From Planctomycetaceae bacterium (lineage in GTDB: Bacteria; Planctomycetota; Planctomycetia; Planctomycetales; Planctomycetaceae): DNA of 64,000 bases. Both the position numbers and the translations under genes were made by a program. Below the pieces are notes generated by a model. It was given only the letters and a program-made list of their open reading frames with translations. It ran no database searches and was not told the DNA's origin. The stretch spans positions 1 through 64,000 of the forward strand of contig CANJQC010000012.1 of NCBI GenBank assembly GCA_947476295.1. The letters are read 5' to 3'. Shown here piece after piece: positions 1 to 8,928 of this stretch (the stretch's first letter is position 1; the number at the start of each line of letters is the position of its first letter).

Positions 1-248
1 ACTCGGCAATAGATCGGCACTGCTCCAAAAATCGTGACCAGCACCAGAAGAATTGTGGCGACTGGTGCCAGTCGCCCTGCGCTGGTGATGGCAATGGATG
101 GCTGATACGCCAGCGTGCTGAAATAATCAACTCCGGTCAGGCACAGCACCCAGAGCCAGAACGATTGGTGAGCCGGATTCACTGTCTGGGAGTCAGAAGA
201 GGACGGGCCATGTAGATCGTGCTGGCCCGACGAAGCAGGAGATGACAT
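1..248 (-). CDS. APC-superfamily amino-acid permease, N-terminal part (runs off window)
   Basis: Read on the minus strand from the ATG at 248, 82 codons lie in the window and the frame is open at base 1. The first ~28 residues are hydrophilic and rich in Ser, Pro and His. They are followed by [17 protein letters not shown] and a hydrophobic stretch around [12 protein letters not shown], which matches the first two membrane segments of APC-type amino-acid permeases as I remember them. It is divergent from the symporter gene starting near 511, so the 260 bases between them probably carry both promoters. Substrate cannot be inferred. The family call rests on this short segment only. Confidence 0.6.
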   Translation of the reverse strand, partial: MSSPASSGQHDLHGPSSSDSQTVNPAHQSFWLWVLCLTGVDYFSTLAYQPSIAITSAGRLAPVATILLVLVTIFGAVPIYCR

Positions 249-510
249 TGAAGCTCTCAAAGAGTCGGCCGAATCCGTGACGCCTCCTGGCGGCACTTCG
301 CGGTTGCCCCAAATCATCCGTTCACTGCTTTGCGGATGCAATCGAAACCGGATTTCCCTATCGACAATGAGACGCAAAAGGACCTCTGTTGATTGATTCG
401 CTGGCTTTCAAGCTGTTACTCTTGACTAAACGAAGGCTGCCTGGTGGTTTGCCGGCAACCAATGAGTGGTGCTGCGAATTCCCCTCAACTCAAATCGTCG
501 AAAGTGCCGC

Positions 511-2235
511 ATGACTCGAACGACAAACCTCGTCAATGTAATTGTAGTCGCTACTCGCACCGCACCAGCTCCCCGGGATGGCCTGCAGTGGATCGATTTT
601 CTTGCAGTAGGAATCTATCTGCTGGTGACGATGGGAATAGTGATCTGGTCGTCGAGGCGACAGACCACCACCAACGAGTTCTTTCTCGGCGGTCGTCGAA
701 TGCCGTGGATGGCTGTGGGGCTGAGCGTGCTGGCAACGTTGATGTCCAGCATCTCGTACATGGGCGTTCCCGGAGAGATGATCAAGAATGGTGTCGCTAT
801 GTTCGCCCAGTACCTAGCACTTCCGTTCAGCATGTCCGTCGTGCTGTTCGTCTGGGTGCCATTTTTCATGCGTCTGAAGTTCACCAGTGCCTATGAATAT
901 CTGGAGCGGCGATTTGATGCTCAGACTCGGATCATCGGAAGCATGCTCTTTCTGCTGCTGCGACTCGGCTGGATGTCGATGGTCACATACGTCGGATCAC
1001 TAGCGCTGACACAGATGGTGGGAACCCTCATTCCCGCAGGCATGATTGATCCGATTGCCAATTGGCTCGATCCGACAGCAGCGACGCCGATCATGCTGCG
1101 AGCCTCATTCCTGTACTGGATTATTGTTGCAGTCGGGCTCTCCGCAACAGTCTACGGCAGCGTTGGTGGATTCCGGGCGGCAATCTGGAACGACGTTTTG
1201 CAGTCGCTGATGCTGTTTGGCGGAACAGTCGTGACGCTGGGTTACGTTGTCTGGACAACAGGAACCGGCCCCATGGAATGGTGGAGAATTGCGGCCGAGA
1301 ACTCATCATCGCATACGAAACCCATTTTGTTCAGTTTCGATCCCACCGTCCGGATGACAGTCTTTACCGCAGCAATGCTGAATTTCTTCTGGACCATCTG
1401 CACGCATGGATCGGATCAGGTCGTGCTGCAACGCTATTTTTCGACCGCATCGCTGAAACTGGCGAGAAGGAGCTACATCGTGGCTGCAGTCACAGATGTG
1501 ACCATCGGTGTGCTGCTCGCCCTCTGTGGCCTTGCCTTGCTGTCCTTCTATCTGCAGCATCCGACCTATCTTCCGGAGGGAACCTTCGTCACGGAGAGTG
1601 GGCAGACGGTGGTGAAACACGGGGACAAAGTTCTCCCTCACTTCTTTGCACACCAATTGCCAGCAGGGATCGGGGGAGTCATTTTGGCGGTGCTCCTGTG
1701 CGATGCGATGCAGACGCTGGTTTCCGGAGTGAACAGTATCAGCGCCGTGTTTGCGGGAGATCTCTACGGCCGCCTGCGTCCCCATCGAAAACCACTGTTG
1801 AGCGACGTTGGCTTCGCCCGTTTTCTGTCTGTCGTCGTGGGACTTATTGTGACGGCACTTGCGATAAGTGTCGCATATATGGCTCAGCACTCCGGCCGCA
1901 ATATCATCGACCTGATGGCTCCGGCGTTCAACATGTTCCTAGGACCATTGGCGTCGCTGTTCCTGATTGGAATGTTTCTCAAGTGTGACGGCCGTGTGGT
2001 GAAGATTGCCGTCGCATGCAGCGTGGTGATCTCATTCTTTTGGAGCTACTGGCAAATCCTTTTCGGAACCAGTTATCAGCCGACGATTACCCTGACGACC
2101 GCAGTTCCGTACCTCGCAAGTTTCATTATCGCAGCAGTCATCAGTCGCTTTGTTCGCTCCCCGGCAGATAATCCGGGATTGGAGTACACATGGGCGGTGG
2201 TAATGCGCAGGCCAATTCCAACGAACGCCGATTAG
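511..2235 (+). CDS. sodium:solute symporter (SSS/SLC5 family)
   Basis: About 574 residues with a dozen or more hydrophobic segments. The N-terminal part has the family layout: a first segment (DFLAVGIYLLVTMGIVIW), the polar turn SSRRQTTTNEFFLGGRRMPW, then SVLATLMSSISYMGVPGE. The GGRRMPW turn and the SSISYMG stretch in the second membrane segment are typical of sodium/solute symporters (LeuT fold). It should import a solute such as a sugar, carboxylate or amino acid with sodium; the substrate is not readable. The frame opens at a GTG at 466, but the ATG at 511 (MTRTTNLV) is a better start because the protein then begins shortly before the first membrane segment. The Nramp-like gene follows in the same direction after ~130 bases, so co-transcription is possible. 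Confidence 0.85.
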   Translation: MTRTTNLVNVIVVATRTAPAPRDGLQWIDFLAVGIYLLVTMGIVIWSSRRQTTTNEFFLGGRRMPWMAVGLSVLATLMSSISYMGVPGEMIKNGVAMFAQYLALPFSMSVVLFVWVPFFMRLKFTSAYEYLERRFDAQTRIIGSMLFLLLRLGWMSMVTYVGSLALTQMVGTLIPAGMIDPIANWLDPTAATPIMLRASFLYWIIVAVGLSATVYGSVGGFRAAIWNDVLQSLMLFGGTVVTLGYVVWTTGTGPMEWWRIAAENSSSHTKPILFSFDPTVRMTVFTAAMLNFFWTICTHGSDQVVLQRYFSTASLKLARRSYIVAAVTDVTIGVLLALCGLALLSFYLQHPTYLPEGTFVTESGQTVVKHGDKVLPHFFAHQLPAGIGGVILAVLLCDAMQTLVSGVNSISAVFAGDLYGRLRPHRKPLLSDVGFARFLSVVVGLIVTALAISVAYMAQHSGRNIIDLMAPAFNMFLGPLASLFLIGMFLKCDGRVVKIAVACSVVISFFWSYWQILFGTSYQPTITLTTAVPYLASFIIAAVISRFVRSPADNPGLEYTWAVVMRRPIPTNAD

Positions 2236-2363
2236 GTGGTATCTGACGGAATCGTTCTGGCACAGCTCAGGCCGGAAGCAACAAACTGCCATGAAGATGA
2301 ATGCCCGTTGCAGCAGATTTTCGGCCCCAACACTTTCTCCGGACACTTCAGAGGCCTGACCCA

Positions 2364-3833
2364 ATGTCGGATGTTGTCGAATATGATCCATACGCTCTTC
2401 CTCGGGATGCTGTTCAGGAACCTCCCGCTTCGCTGTGGTCAGCGTTAAAGATGATCGGCCCGGGAATCATTCTCGCGGGCACAATTGTCGGATCCGGGGA
2501 ATTGTTGCTGACAACATCACTCGGCGCGAAGCACGGTTTTGTGTTTCTCTGGCTGATTCTGTTCAGCTGCGTCATCAAAGTCTTCATCCAGGTGGAACTG
2601 GGCCGTTATGCGATTTCTTCTGGTAAACCAACTCTGGGAGCGATCAACGAACTGAGCGGTCCTCGACTTGGAGCGCACTGGATTGCCTGGTGGTGGCTGA
2701 TCATGATGTTATCAACGGTATTTCAACTGGGTGCCATGACGGGCACTGTTGGCCAAGCGTTGAATCTGGCGTTCCCATCTGTCGCGGCTGGCTTGTCAAA
2801 TATTCTGGACGGGATCTTTCCGTCACTCGCTGCAGTCACTCGCGAACGCCCAGAGTTTCCCTGGGCCGTGTTTACATGTCTTGCCGCGATGGCCCTGCTT
2901 TGGAGCGGCACGTATCGGCGAATCGAGATTGTGACGACCTTTCTTGTCGTTGGAATAACGTTGCTGACAGTTTCGGCGGCCTGTGCGCTGCCTGCGACTA
3001 GGTTTCCAATTCCATGGCCCGATGTCATGAAAGGGCTTACGTTTGGTATGCCTGCGGAAGGCATTGCAGTCGCGTTCGGAGTCTTTGGAATCACAGGCGT
3101 CGGTGCAACTGAGTTGTTCTTCTATCCATACTGGTGTCTCGAAAAAGGCTATGCTCGCTACACCGGGCGGGCGGAACCCGGCCCGGACTGGGCGCGGCGT
3201 GCGAAGGGCTGGATCCGTGTGATGTACCTCGATGCCTGGGTCAGTATGATCGTGTTTACGGTTTCAACAGTTGCCTTCTACTTCATGGGCGCCACGGTGC
3301 TTCATGCCCAAGGCCTCCATCCACAGGGCAAGGACATGATCCTGACCCTGTCACGCATGTTCGTCGATACGTTTGGCAACTGGACTCAACTCGTATTCCT
3401 GATCGGTGCCGCCGCTGTGCTGTTTAAGACGCTGTATCTGTCCAGTGCCGGAAATGCGAGACTGATTGCCGATTTTCTCAGCCTCGCCGGATTTGTTTCG
3501 TATCGTGAACCTGTTCAGCGAGGGAAGGTGATTCACTGGGTTTCGCTGACGATCCCCGTCTTGGCCCTGATGCTGTTTCTGGCATTCAAGGAACCCAAGT
3601 GGATGGTGGTTGTCGGTGGGTTCGGGCAGGCTCTGACATTGCCGATTATTGCAGCGGTAACCATTTATTTTCGCTACCGTAAACTCGATCGTCGCATCCC
3701 CCCGGCATTGTTTCTGGACATTTGTATGTGGATCGCCTTTGTGGCCATTACGCTGGTGGCGATCTATGCGATGCGGGATCAGTACGGAAAGTTCTTCCCG
3801 GAGGATTCCATTGCGGCAAGCGTGACCAAATAG
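2364..3833 (+). CDS. Nramp-like transporter with non-canonical first membrane segment
   Basis: About 489 residues with roughly eleven hydrophobic segments. The N-terminal GPGIILAGTIVGSGELL aligns by eye with the first membrane segment of Nramp (SLC11) metal transporters. Canonical Nramps have a DPGN metal-binding motif there, while this protein has VGSGE. It therefore belongs to the divergent Nramp-like group, and manganese or iron transport should not be assumed. The ATG at 2364 is preceded by an AGAGG box about nine bases upstream; an in-frame ATG at 2301 would add 21 residues without a clear ribosome site. The gene is convergent with the RND pump gene (3920-7057), with an 86-base gap in which no strong hairpin was seen. 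Confidence 0.75.
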   Translation: MSDVVEYDPYALPRDAVQEPPASLWSALKMIGPGIILAGTIVGSGELLLTTSLGAKHGFVFLWLILFSCVIKVFIQVELGRYAISSGKPTLGAINELSGPRLGAHWIAWWWLIMMLSTVFQLGAMTGTVGQALNLAFPSVAAGLSNILDGIFPSLAAVTRERPEFPWAVFTCLAAMALLWSGTYRRIEIVTTFLVVGITLLTVSAACALPATRFPIPWPDVMKGLTFGMPAEGIAVAFGVFGITGVGATELFFYPYWCLEKGYARYTGRAEPGPDWARRAKGWIRVMYLDAWVSMIVFTVSTVAFYFMGATVLHAQGLHPQGKDMILTLSRMFVDTFGNWTQLVFLIGAAAVLFKTLYLSSAGNARLIADFLSLAGFVSYREPVQRGKVIHWVSLTIPVLALMLFLAFKEPKWMVVVGGFGQALTLPIIAAVTIYFRYRKLDRRIPPALFLDICMWIAFVAITLVAIYAMRDQYGKFFPEDSIAASVTK

Positions 3834-3919
3834 CAAGGAATCACAAAGTCTGAACGACCGTGGTAAGTCTCGTACACGAATCAAATCGAAGTCTCACGGA
3901 CAGGCACTGGTCAAATTGG

Positions 3920-6900
3920 TCAGTTTGACTTTGGTTGACTCAACTCAGATGATTGACTCGTGGCCCTCACGGCACTGCGACGCCCCAGCCATGACGTGAA
4001 GGCGGAAAGGTGCCGACTGAAATCGTCCCACAGCGAATAGGCGACCGGTGTCACAAGCAGTGTCAAAAGCAGAGACAGGCCCTGCCCGCCGATAATCACT
4101 TTAGCCATGCTGGCCCGAGCACCCGCTCCGGGCCCTTGTCCCATCGCGATCGGAACCATAGCGGCGATCAACATCAGTGTGGTCATCAGAATGGGTCGCA
4201 AACGCGTCTTGTTCGCTTCCAGAATGGCGGCGTTGGTTTCCAATCCGCGCGACCGCAGAACGTTCGTGTAGTCGATCTGCAGGATTCCATTCTTCTTAAC
4301 GATCCCAAACAGCATGAAGAGTCCAAAAACGGCATAGATGTCAAAGTCTGTCTTCAACAGGAACAAGGAAAGAAAAGCAAACGGGAGTGTCAGCGGCAAC
4401 GCCAGCAGAATGGTGATCGGATGGACCAGACTTTCGAACTGTGCGGCCAGCACCATGTACATGAACAGGAAGCTCAGCAGGAACGCAATCACAAAGTTTG
4501 TATTTGACTCAGACAACAGCTTTGCGCGACCAATGAATTCGTGCCGGTAACCTGTCGGCAACTCCAGTGTCCGGACATAATCTCCAATGTCCGTGATCGC
4601 CTCGCCCAATGCGATTCCTTTGAGGTTAGCCAGAACCACGATCTGACGCTGCCTGCCGTATCGGTCGATGGCTGTCGGCCCAAGGGCTGGCTCCAGGCTT
4701 GCGACGTTGGACATGCGAACCAGTCCGCCGCGTGTTGTCGGAATGGTCATCGCTTCGACGGCGGCCGGATCATTGCGAAGCGACTGCTCCGCGCGGAGCC
4801 ACACATCAAACTGTTCGTCTCCCTCTTTGAATTTGCTGACCGGTTCACCACCAACCAGAATGCCGAGCGTAGACGCAACCGTCTGAACAGAAACCCCTAG
4901 GTCCGACGCACGGTCCCGATCGATTCTGACTCGCAACTCAGGCTTACTCAACGACAGGCTTGTATCGACATCCACATAGTGTCCGCGAGTTGCCATCCAT
5001 GTCGTAATCCTGCTGGCGTATTCCTGTAATTTCCCCAGATCCGGACCAACAAGATTCAGGTCGATGTCAACCTGCCGAAATCCGGTCGCCTGGAAAGCGG
5101 CAACCTCCTGAACCGCGACGCGAAGATCGACATAGTCACTCATGACATTGCGGGCATCCGACATGACGTCAAACTGCGAATAGTCGCGTTCAGTCAGGTC
5201 GATAAGTCGACAGTATACGCGAGCTTTAGTCACGTCGCCCTGACCTTTCGCAACTCGACCAGTTGTGTCGCCGATAATCGTGAAGACGTGTGTGACTCCT
5301 CGCAGCTGTTTGAGTCGACCTTCGATCTCCAGCAGCAGTTTATTGCCCCGATCCAGTGTGTAACCCTCCGGCAGAGTCATGACGACTTCAAAATCGCTCT
5401 GGTCATCTTTAGGGACAAAGTCTTTCCCGATCCAGCCGAAGATTACGGGCGTGGAAAAAAGCGTGGCAATCGACAGTAGAACAATCGCCCAGCGGTGCCG
5501 CAGGGAGATGCGGAGAATCCACAGATACGAGTTGTCGATCAATCTCGAAAAAAACCCGCTTTTACTCGTGTGATGTCCGGATTCCAGTTTTAGAAATCTT
5601 GAACACAGCATCGGCGTCATGGTGAACGAAACAAACATGCTCATCAGAATCGCAAAACCAACTGTGAACCCGAACGAGTTGAAGAAACGGCCAATGCGTC
5701 CCTGCATGAACGCCACGGGGATGAATATCACAAGAAGCGAGATCGTGGTTGCGACAACGGCAGAGGCAATTTCGGCAGTCGCTGTGTGGGCGGCCTCCAT
5801 TGCCGAACGACCATACTCCTCCATGTGCCGAAAGATGTTTTCATGCACAACCACGGCGTCGTCGATCACAATCCCGATTGCCAGAATGAGCCCCAGCATG
5901 GTGATGTTATTCAGCGAGAAGTCCATGTACGCCATAAAGGCAAATGTCGGCACCATCGACATGGGAATTGCAAGCGTTGCGATGATCGTCGTTCGCCAGT
6001 CGCGAATGAACAAAAGGATTGTGAGGCTTACCAGCACGGCCGCCAGCAACAGATGAAATTTCACTTCCTCGATCGACGCCTCGATGAATCGCGACTGATC
6101 ACGAATAATCACCGTCTTGATATCATTCGGAAGCAGTGGAGAAATCCTGCTTAACCGATCTTTAACAGCATGAACTACTTCGACCGTGTTTGTACCCGAT
6201 TGTTTCTGAACGATGAGGCTCACAGCGTTTTCACCATCCAGTCGGCTCAGCCCTCGCGGCTCTTCCACTCCGTCTTCAACCCGCCCGATGTCACGAATCC
6301 GGATCGGCTGATCATTTCGATTGGCGACGATCAGGTCGAGAAAATCCGATGATTTTTCGAGTCGTCCCATCGTTCGCAATACGAGTTCCTGAACGCCCTG
6401 GTCCACGCGCCCGCCCGGCAGCTCCAAATTCTGCCGAATCAGGGCCTGTCTGACGTTGTCAGCCGACAGCATGTAGGCTGCCAGCTTGTCGGTATCGACG
6501 TAGATATTGACCGCGCGGCGTTGACCACCGACGAGCGTCACCGCGCCGACACCCTGCACCGTTTCAAGATCTTCCTTGATCGACTTACGGGCAATTTCGG
6601 TGACTTCACGGAAATTCCTTCCTCCGGAAACGGCAATTGTTGCGACCGGCGCTGCGTCAATATCGAACTTGTCAACCAATGGTGGATCAGTCCCCACCGG
6701 CAGTCGGCTGAGGATTGTCGCGATCTTGTCCCTGACCTCCTGAGCCGCAACATCCCCATCCTTATAGAGATGGAAGTTGATGACGACCTGGGAAAATCCT
6801 TCTTTGGTGGTCGAGCGCAATTCGTCAATTCCGGAGATCGTGTTGACTACTTCTTCGACCTCCTTGGTGATGGAAGTTTCCATTTCTTCGACACTGGCAC

Positions 6901-7057
6901 CTTTGAGAGTCATGGTGATGACCACAACCGGAAGGTCCACGTTCGGAAAGAGATCCACGCCCAGCCGCGGATAAGCGGCCAAGCCGAGGACGACAGGAGC
7001 CATGACGATCATCAGCGTGAAAATCGGCCGCCGGATACAGATTTCCCAAATACTCAC
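3920..7057 (-). CDS. RND efflux pump, inner-membrane subunit (HAE1/AcrB-like)
   Basis: 1045 residues, the usual length for AcrB-type proton-driven drug exporters of the inner membrane. It starts MSIWEICIRRPIFTLMI, the standard RND opening (first cytoplasmic helix and TM1). Two large periplasmic halves follow, each ahead of a membrane block. The TM4 proton relay is visible as IGIVIDDAVVVHENI with the paired aspartates, and the TM10-11 region reads FGIVKKNGILQIDYTN. It lies 52 bases downstream of its adaptor gene and should form a tripartite pump with it; no TolC-like outer-membrane partner is in the window. Substrates are unknown. Regulation may be abnormal because the TetR gene upstream is truncated. 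Confidence 0.93.
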   Translation of the reverse strand: MSIWEICIRRPIFTLMIVMAPVVLGLAAYPRLGVDLFPNVDLPVVVITMTLKGASVEEMETSITKEVEEVVNTISGIDELRSTTKEGFSQVVINFHLYKDGDVAAQEVRDKIATILSRLPVGTDPPLVDKFDIDAAPVATIAVSGGRNFREVTEIARKSIKEDLETVQGVGAVTLVGGQRRAVNIYVDTDKLAAYMLSADNVRQALIRQNLELPGGRVDQGVQELVLRTMGRLEKSSDFLDLIVANRNDQPIRIRDIGRVEDGVEEPRGLSRLDGENAVSLIVQKQSGTNTVEVVHAVKDRLSRISPLLPNDIKTVIIRDQSRFIEASIEEVKFHLLLAAVLVSLTILLFIRDWRTTIIATLAIPMSMVPTFAFMAYMDFSLNNITMLGLILAIGIVIDDAVVVHENIFRHMEEYGRSAMEAAHTATAEIASAVVATTISLLVIFIPVAFMQGRIGRFFNSFGFTVGFAILMSMFVSFTMTPMLCSRFLKLESGHHTSKSGFFSRLIDNSYLWILRISLRHRWAIVLLSIATLFSTPVIFGWIGKDFVPKDDQSDFEVVMTLPEGYTLDRGNKLLLEIEGRLKQLRGVTHVFTIIGDTTGRVAKGQGDVTKARVYCRLIDLTERDYSQFDVMSDARNVMSDYVDLRVAVQEVAAFQATGFRQVDIDLNLVGPDLGKLQEYASRITTWMATRGHYVDVDTSLSLSKPELRVRIDRDRASDLGVSVQTVASTLGILVGGEPVSKFKEGDEQFDVWLRAEQSLRNDPAAVEAMTIPTTRGGLVRMSNVASLEPALGPTAIDRYGRQRQIVVLANLKGIALGEAITDIGDYVRTLELPTGYRHEFIGRAKLLSESNTNFVIAFLLSFLFMYMVLAAQFESLVHPITILLALPLTLPFAFLSLFLLKTDFDIYAVFGLFMLFGIVKKNGILQIDYTNVLRSRGLETNAAILEANKTRLRPILMTTLMLIAAMVPIAMGQGPGAGARASMAKVIIGGQGLSLLLTLLVTPVAYSLWDDFSRHLSAFTSWLGRRSAVRATSQSSELSQPKSN

Positions 7058-7109
7058 AATCTGACTCCATCGTCATACGCAATTCCGCGATGAACACACG
7101 TTTCATTTT

Positions 7110-8417
7110 TCATTGAGTTGGCGACGATTCACTCTTTGGTGCAGTCGTCATTGGCTCGCGTATTGTAACGCGCGTGCCGTTCGCCAGTTTGGATTGGCCG
7201 CTGGTCACTACGATGTCATTGGGGTCCAGTCCACCAGTCACTTCAACCCATCCGGAACCTTGTGTGCCGATCGCAATCTCCACTTCTTCCGCCTTGTCAT
7301 CCCGCACCCGAAAGACTTTGACGACGCCAGCAAATCGAGTGACGCACTCCAGTGGAACAGTCATGGCTTTGTCCGCCGTTCCCACGACGACTTCCGCTTT
7401 CACAAAACCGCCATGTCGCAGCCGATGTTCCTGATTTGGAACGTGGGCTTCCACATCGAAGGAGCGGCTTTGTGGATCGATGACGGGACTGATTCTGGCG
7501 ACCTTCCCGGGAAACACTTCATCCGGATACGCTTCAACTCGAACTTCCACATCCATGCCGAGATCCACTTGTGACAGATAGCGTTCCGGCACCATCACAT
7601 GCAGTTTCAGGACGTCGTCCACGATCAGCTCATAGACTGGTGTTGACGGAAACGCCCGAACCATTTCCCCGACCGATGTCATTCGCTGCGAAACGACAAA
7701 CTCGCTTACACCTGCTGGCGGGACTGGCGTGCTCAGCACAGGGGCTATAACCTTCGTTTCGCTGAGCTTCTGAAGGGCCAGTGACAACATTGTTTCACGA
7801 TGCTTGACCGCAGAGAGATTTGTCCTAGCGTTGATGCGAGCCTGTCGCAGAGCTGCGTCCGCGACCTTGAGATCCGTCTCAGCCTGTTCCAGCGACCGTT
7901 GGTCGCCGGCCTTTGCTTCCGAGAGTTTCTTTTGTCGTTCAAACTGCCGCTCAGCATTCTCCCACAGCAATCTCGCACTCTGCACCGACGGCAATTGCTC
8001 TATATCAAACTCACTGGTGGGTGGTTCAGTCAGGTCCAGTCGCGACAGTTCCTGTTCGAGCATCTGCTGAGCCTCATCGACCGACAGTTGGTAGTCGGTG
8101 TCATCAAGCTCAAGGAGCGTTGTCCCGGGAGGAATCCGATCACCCACATCGAAACCCGCAAAAACAACACGCCCTTCCACCTTTGGAGTCACCGTCACTT
8201 GCTCGAAGCCGCGGAGGGAACCTACCACTGAGACTCGACGCTGCACGTCACGCACTTCCACGGCAGCCACAGTCACTGGTACCGGAATCGCTTCTTCCTG
8301 AACAGTCTGTATCTTGACCTTCTTTGCGTTGCACCCTAGGCAACTGGCAATACAGACTCCACCAAGCCCCAGACAAGCGACGGCAAAATGCCTGAGGACC
8401 CAGCCACGCTTAAGCAT
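7110..8417 (-). CDS. RND efflux periplasmic adaptor (membrane fusion protein)
   Basis: 435 residues. The N-terminus has two basic residues, a hydrophobic stretch and cysteines in ASCLGCNAKK, consistent with a lipoprotein anchor, though the exact lipobox is ambiguous. A lipoyl-like half follows (GRVVFAGFDVGDRIPPG), then a coiled-coil hairpin at about residues 115-215, a second lipoyl half and beta-barrel (VEVRVEAYPDEVFPGKVARI) and a membrane-proximal domain. These are the features of HlyD/AcrA-type adaptors that link an RND pump to an outer-membrane channel. The start codon overlaps the end of the truncated TetR gene by eight bases, and the RND pump follows after 52 bases, so translation is probably coupled along the operon. 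Confidence 0.9.
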   Translation of the reverse strand: MLKRGWVLRHFAVACLGLGGVCIASCLGCNAKKVKIQTVQEEAIPVPVTVAAVEVRDVQRRVSVVGSLRGFEQVTVTPKVEGRVVFAGFDVGDRIPPGTTLLELDDTDYQLSVDEAQQMLEQELSRLDLTEPPTSEFDIEQLPSVQSARLLWENAERQFERQKKLSEAKAGDQRSLEQAETDLKVADAALRQARINARTNLSAVKHRETMLSLALQKLSETKVIAPVLSTPVPPAGVSEFVVSQRMTSVGEMVRAFPSTPVYELIVDDVLKLHVMVPERYLSQVDLGMDVEVRVEAYPDEVFPGKVARISPVIDPQSRSFDVEAHVPNQEHRLRHGGFVKAEVVVGTADKAMTVPLECVTRFAGVVKVFRVRDDKAEEVEIAIGTQGSGWVEVTGGLDPNDIVVTSGQSKLANGTRVTIREPMTTAPKSESSPTQ

Positions 8418-8928
8418 TGTTCCCTCGAATCTCAGCAGCAGCCAACACGCCGTGGAAGACTATGTCGCTGACATTCTTGCATTGAGCACACAGAGACTTT
8501 GTTCGTCCGGAAAAGTGGTTGGTAAAAATGGTGCCATAGAGCAAATCGGAAATGACTTCGATGATTCGATCCACAGGGACGTCCCGTACCTGCCGGTCGC
8601 TGATCATGTCGCGAAACAACTGCCTCCATGGCTCCATATTTGCGTCGCGATGGACGAAGTAGGTCGGCTTCACGCGATCACAAAAACTTGCTCGTTCCTG
8701 AATGATCAGCTCAATCGCGTCCGGGTGTTGATCAAAATATTTGAGGTAGGCCATGATCCCTAATTCGATCCGCTCAATGGATGTACATGCCGTGGACGTG
8801 GCCTCATCGACTGCCAGTCTCAGTTGCTGCATTCCTTCATCCACGGCCGCGAAAAACAATTCTTCCTTGGTGGAGTAATAGCGATACACAGTCCCTTTCG
8901 CCACCGGTTCCATGAAACGAGACTTCAC
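8410..8928 (-). pseudogene. TetR-family regulator lacking the N-terminal part of its HTH domain
   Basis: 172 residues from a GTG at 8928. The protein begins inside the TetR signature: PVAKGTVYRYYSTKEELFFA is the recognition-helix segment that normally lies 30-50 residues into a TetR protein. Helices 1 and 2 of the DNA-binding domain are missing; the rest looks like a complete ligand-binding domain ending in AAAEIRGNNA. The start overlaps the stop of the upstream gamma-synthase gene in a GTGA arrangement, and the missing segment was not found in the other frames just upstream. TetR-adaptor-pump is a common self-repressing layout, so a deletion probably removed the 5' end and promoter of the regulator. 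The remaining protein should not bind DNA normally; a dominant-negative or new role is possible but speculative. Confidence 0.75.

Noticed and set aside
1062-1988. 308-codon plus frame inside the symporter gene
   Set aside because: It is out of frame with the symporter, has no family pattern and no membrane segments.
5619-6154. Plus-strand open frames of 120-145 codons antisense to the RND pump
   Set aside because: They mirror the pump codons; the pump frame is a strong family match along its full length.
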